Assembly: GCA_014706295.1 (NCBI GenBank)
Contig: JACSVZ010000001.1
Span: 86,240,237 to 86,304,236 of the forward strand
Direction of reading: 5' to 3'
DNA: 64,000 bases
Source of the DNA: Lycocorax pyrrhopterus obiensis
Lineage: Eukaryota; Chordata; Aves; Passeriformes; Paradisaeidae
Shown here: positions 59,754 through 64,000 of the stretch, piece by piece
How positions within the stretch are numbered: position 1 is the first letter of the stretch
How the letters are laid out: the number at the start of each line of letters is the position of its first letter
Notes under the pieces: model-generated
What the model was told of the DNA's origin: nothing
What the model saw: the letters and a program-made list of their open reading frames with translations, nothing else
Databases searched by the model: none
Made by a program: the position numbers and the translations under genes

Positions 59754-60890
59754 TACTTCATTTATTGTAGAGGAGTAATTGTTGAGGAAGTTAAATACGA
59801 CACAAGAAAACCATACTCCTGCAATAAGGTAACCCATCTGTAAGTTTAAAGGGCTTTTTTTACTTTGTTCACATCTTTTTATTTTCCATTTCCACAGAGA
59901 TATAATCTATAGAATTATGGAAATAGAACTCAGAGTGGATGAATGGGAGTTTAATTTCACGAGTATCTTTGAGAACATATGAACTAGTAACATCTGCAAG
60001 ATGTTCAGAAACTCTGTCAGCATCTAATATCCAAGAATTTGTGTAGCTTCCTGTCCAGACCTTGTATCTAAGAAATAGGGTAAAAGGGGAAAAAAAATAT
60101 CTTCCCTTATTTCCTAAGACCTTTCACTTCTTTTGTCTGGATAGCAATTGTATTGACATTTTATCACTAACACATTATGGTTTTGATGATCGGCTTTTTT
60201 TTCCTGATTCAAGGAAAAGAGACCAATAGATTGTACATTGGGATTTGTTTAACTTGGCGTGGTTGCTTCTGCTGATGCTAAAGTTTAATAAATGTCATTC
60301 TTGCAGTATCTAAGGTTAGCTAGACCTTCACAGGCTTTATGAGAGTGAATCCATCTCCTTGGATACATGGACAAACATATCAGAAGTGCATACATAAGGC
60401 AAAATGACTCCCAGTCTTCTGCCAGATGCAGCCCTACCATCATTGCCAAGATGAAGTAGTGCTAAAATGAGATTGATTCATAAGCAAAGAGTATTTGGGT
60501 GAATCTAAGCAAGTGAGAGATTAATGTGACAAGCAAAGGATATTGCAGAAAAATAATAGTTTATTTTGGCTGAAGACACAGGCTTGCTATGAATTAATGC
60601 CTTGGAAATGTTTCTGGATACAGATGCTGCTCTCTCATATAGCAACATATATGATTAAGACATCTGTCAGGTTACAAAATTACTTCCTTCTACTGGATGC
60701 TAGCCTGACCCAAGCCATAAATACCGCTATTCCCAGACATGTGAGCTTCAGCAATACTGGATTTAAGCATGAAGTACCTGCAGAATCCAGTAAAAAAGCC
60801 TGAAGAACCTGCTTCTAGTACAAAATTTCCAGCCAGCCAAAGCTCTAGGAAGAAGACTATGATCGAAAAGTCTACTTATCTAACAAATGC

Positions 60891-60906
60891 TTTTTTTTTT
60901 TTTTTT
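60891..60906. repeat. Poly-T run (T16)
   Basis: Sixteen uninterrupted thymines. Confidence 0.9.
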
Positions 60907-62990
60907 CCAATTACATATAGATACATTTTTATTATAAATGTGAGAGTACTGTAGTGGGAGAGTTGAGGAGGAAGTAAAAATGTAAGCGGTATTTCTTTGG
61001 CCTGCTTTCAAACAGGCATAAGGGTATAAATAATTAAAAAAATAAAAGATTTATATCACTCCACTCTACAAACAGAAGAGCAATGACAGCTGCCTCATTA
61101 CAATCCCTTAGCAGGCAGATAGGACATATTACTGGATAAAAGACCTGGTAAGAAATATAGATCTGCCTACATGTAAAAGAAAGAGTAATCACAACAATTT
61201 TCCTTCCAACCCCAGAATTTCCTTGTAAAAGACGTTTTCACATGATCATTTCAAGAATTTCTGACAGATGCCATTTGTCAGCTGGAAAATAGCTCAAGTA
61301 CCTTAAAAACCTTGTAAATTTTTATCATGTTATTACCCTAACATTTTTACTCCTGTCTTTAATACTTCTGCTAGAAAGGATTTTCTGACCTAGCATATTA
61401 AACCACACCAAGGATTTAAAAGAGCAGTTACACCTTTAAGCTTTACTAGTTAAGTTGTTGCTTTTCACTAAATGAAATGGTTCACACATAAATAATGCAA
61501 TATAGACTTAGGGAAAAAAACCATCTCAAGTGACCAAACTAAATTACAGTAAAGCTACCCATGTCAGGTAATACTTTTGATACCTTCATGACCAAAAATT
61601 TTCATTGGAAATAATCACAGAGAAATTGAAAATATTAAATACACTATTGTAACAGGATTGATTTTAATGCAGTTGAATTTTTTTTTTCCCTTCATGCAAT
61701 TTTCTAAGTATAAATGAAATGCATTTCCAGGACTCTTTTCCTTGTAGGAATTTTATGTCCCTTCATAGAATTTTAGGTTGTGGTAGTTTCTTCAGGAAGC
61801 CTCAAAACTCTGCCTCTCTGCCTGTAATTAGTTAATATTTCTAAAGAGCTTTAAGAGATAAAAGGCTATATAAATGCTAAGTGTTGCCATTTCTTTTTAC
61901 AGTAGGTAAATCTGATTCTCTGTTATAATGAGGAAGGCCATAGCTCATCATCTTGGCTGATTATAGAAGTTACAAGAACAGATTGCCCATAACCATTGTA
62001 TACCGTTCTTTCCCATTTTGAAAATTATATTGCTCAGAGCTTGACTCCTTAAAAGGTAGAATTATAATAGTTTTTAGTGTGTCTGAAAGAGAATATCAAC
62101 TAAGGCTGGTTGCTCTGAAGAATTCTGCTCAGGTTTATTGTCGAACCAGTCAAAGTAGCTTCAAAACAAAAAAAAAAAGGAAAAAAGGCCAACAAAAACT
62201 TCATAAACTCTTGCACGTATCTAAAACTGTAAATATCTGGATAAGATATTCTTGGGGTTCTTTTTGGTCTGATATATTTTGTTTTGGGGGGTTTTTGATC
62301 TATTTTAGATTAATCCCTTGAAAGGTAAAATAAGAGATTGAATTAAGTTTCCTATTTCAGCCTGTCTGCATCTGCTATGTGGATTAATAAGGTATTAGTT
62401 TCTGTGGATGTTCTTCTGGCATCATTCTCAAGCACAAAAGAAAATAGTTTGCTTCTCACATATCAAATATTATTTTACAGCAATAATGGTGAAAGAAATA
62501 GCAGGAAAAGAGAAAAAGAAGAGAATATCCCAGCTGTTTGAGAGATACCAAAGTCTGGAAGGGTTTTATTGAAAATGTCAAATTTATCTTCAGTTTATCT
62601 CCTCTCAACTACTTTAAGTACCCTGACTAAAAACATTTCCACTTGAGCTACTGTGAGATTGGAAGTTCATTATGCATGCTTCCTTTTAGCTGTTATTTAC
62701 TGGACATGATTATGTTAACATGACTTCTTGAAAAGAAATTGCAAATATAAAGTGAAGGAACTAACTACGAGCAGGTGAGGAAGAAATTTTTTTTAAATTG
62801 TGAGATGAACTTCAACTTTTGGAAATCTAAAAAAAAGGAAAAAAAGAAGTAAAATCTATTCCTCTTCCATTATACTTTTGTTTTCACAAGTGACATTTCA
62901 TTATATGATTCTTACATGCTCTATTTTAACACCAAATGAAGATCCAATTTTTTGGTTTAGACAAATCTGGATGCCCAAGAAACCAAGTGC

Positions 62991-63050
62991 AAAATAACCC
63001 AAAAACAAACAAACAAAAAAAAAAAACGGAACCCAAACAAAACCAAAAAG
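62991..63050. repeat. A/C-rich simple sequence
   Basis: (AAAC)n units, an A12 run and CCAAAAAG elements. This is the complement type of the G/T tracts elsewhere in the window. Confidence 0.85.
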
Positions 63051-63773
63051 CAGCCCACAAGCTCTCACACTGAAAAAAAGAATTAACAACACTACTTCTT
63101 GAGCAGTTTGTAAAACATGAATGTAAGGAAATTTCTACTAAATTTTGATGTTAGTGTTCACAATTCTTTTTGTTATAATCATTCATTACCACCTGTGAAC
63201 TGACTCTTAAGTAAGCTTCCTTGAGCTATTAGTCATTGATGCCTCATTAGTATTGTAAATACTGTTTTGTTGTGTCTGCCATCCTTGCTTGGCCTGTGAG
63301 GGTTTAGCCAAGCAGTTTGTTATTTTTTATTTATATTTCCAAGACTGAAGAGAAAAAATGTTCACCAGATGCAATTCTGCCTTGAAAACTTACTGAAAAT
63401 AGGAGCCATCATAATTTAAGATCTAATAGACCCAAAACTAGCTATAGTGCTTCAGGATTCCTTGTCTCTTCCTCTGAAGTGAGAGGTACAAGCTAATAAA
63501 AATACATAGGAGTTTTTTTTAGCAAGACGAACATTAACGCTTTTTAATTTTTTTCAGTCCATCATTCATGTTTTTAACAAAGTTTTTCTTTTGCCCTTTT
63601 GTTTTCCCCTGGTGAGTCAAGGTGACATGAGGTCATGACTTTCAGAAAGCCAAAAAATTATTTGCAATACATTGAGTGAAACCCCCAATATTTTTAAAGA
63701 AAACAGATTTTATGGGGTTATTGTTTTGGGGCCTTTTATTTATTGGATGTTTTCTGTGTTTCTTTTTTAATAG

Positions 63774-63897
63774 ATGTCAGAAACTAAATCACTGCCCATC
63801 TAACTGTAGAACTGAACAGTGCCAAACTTGGGATGTGGAACTAACATGGATGAGCAGTCTTAGCCAATGTAGTGACTACAGTGAATCTGGGTGGTGA
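63774..63897 (+). other. Candidate coding exon at the window edge, unconfirmed
   Basis: A strong acceptor (TTTCTTTTTTAATAG, AG ending at 63773) is followed by an open frame that starts with one carried-over base and reads CQKLNHCPSNCRTEQCQTWD and on to a TGA at 63895-63897. The peptide has five cysteines and three tryptophans in about 40 residues. Its end (QCSDYSESG) lies two or three residue changes from the CSxxCGxG core of thrombospondin type 1 repeats. A weak donor (GTG|GTGAAG) lies just before the stop. If real it is an exon, or a decayed exon, of a cysteine-rich extracellular protein. The spacing is not canonical for that domain, so chance remains the main alternative. Confidence 0.2.
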
Positions 63898-64000
63898 AGG
63901 AACCAAGAATAACAGTAATTTTTACAGGCAGGTTTTTTGGTTTCTATTGTAAAAAAATTAAAGGGGAGAAGAAATTTTGTGGAGCCAATTTAACATAAGT

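Larger units (their letters stand above)
57131..63773. other. AT-rich non-coding sequence with simple repeats
   Basis: More than 6.5 kb without a CR1 or LTR I can recognise. It contains simple repeats listed separately at 57470, 57753, 59729, 60891 and 62991, and a G/T-rich patch at 62252-62300. The 117-codon minus-strand frame at 57151-57504 runs into the A/C tract and is considered chance. Confidence 0.55.

Noticed and set aside
1..64000. Bacterial, phage, CRISPR or operon-type systems
   Set aside because: No dense coding, no ribosome-binding sites with long frames, no direct-repeat/spacer arrays. Avian retroelements show a vertebrate nuclear genome.
1..64000. tRNA or rRNA genes
   Set aside because: No cloverleaf with A and B boxes and no rRNA landmark was seen on reading either strand. 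A covariance-model scan was not possible.

Overview
This window reads as nuclear DNA from a bird, probably a songbird. The main reason is interspersed repeats: at least fourteen fragments of the avian CR1 LINE, several ending in its (ATTCTATG)n tail, and three endogenous-retrovirus LTRs of types I know from passerine genomes. The DNA is AT-rich, with poly-A/T runs, microsatellites and no gene-dense organisation. All repeat calls come from consensus sequences held in memory and were not checked against a library.

I find no gene I can name. The longest open frames (about 100 to 146 codons) are what chance gives in 64 kb, or they overlap repeats. The window is best described as intergenic sequence or the inside of a very large intron. 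Four short patches look somewhat exon-like and are listed as unconfirmed: 3485-3586 (-), 11880-11963 (-), 13985-14213 (-) and 63774-63897 (+).

Layout. 1-5.7 kb: mostly single-copy sequence with a homeodomain/T-box-rich patch. 5.7-8.0 kb: two diverged copies of an unclassified repeat; the second is split by a CR1 insertion. 8-20.4 kb: a run of CR1 fragments in both orientations. 20.4-28.5 kb: single-copy sequence, a 33-bp tandem duplication, and a well-preserved solo LTR with a 6-bp target-site duplication at 24.03-24.34 kb. 28.5-34.2 kb: a long CR1 3' part, a 15-unit (ATTTT)n array and two more CR1 pieces. 34.2-43.9 kb: almost free of recognisable repeats, with a compact E-box/MEF2/GATA patch at its end. 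43.9-47.4 kb: a 551-bp solo LTR, a CR1 ORF2 fragment and an LTR fragment. 47.4-53.8 kb: three CR1 fragments and a GC-richer block of unknown nature. 53.8-64 kb: AT-rich single-copy sequence, simple repeats, an LTR-like block near 56.6-57.1 kb and an exon-like patch at the right edge.

No tRNA, rRNA, CRISPR array, operon or other prokaryotic system was seen. The most informative structures are transposon insertions and their order in time. The most testable leads are the candidate exons and the candidate conserved regulatory patches.
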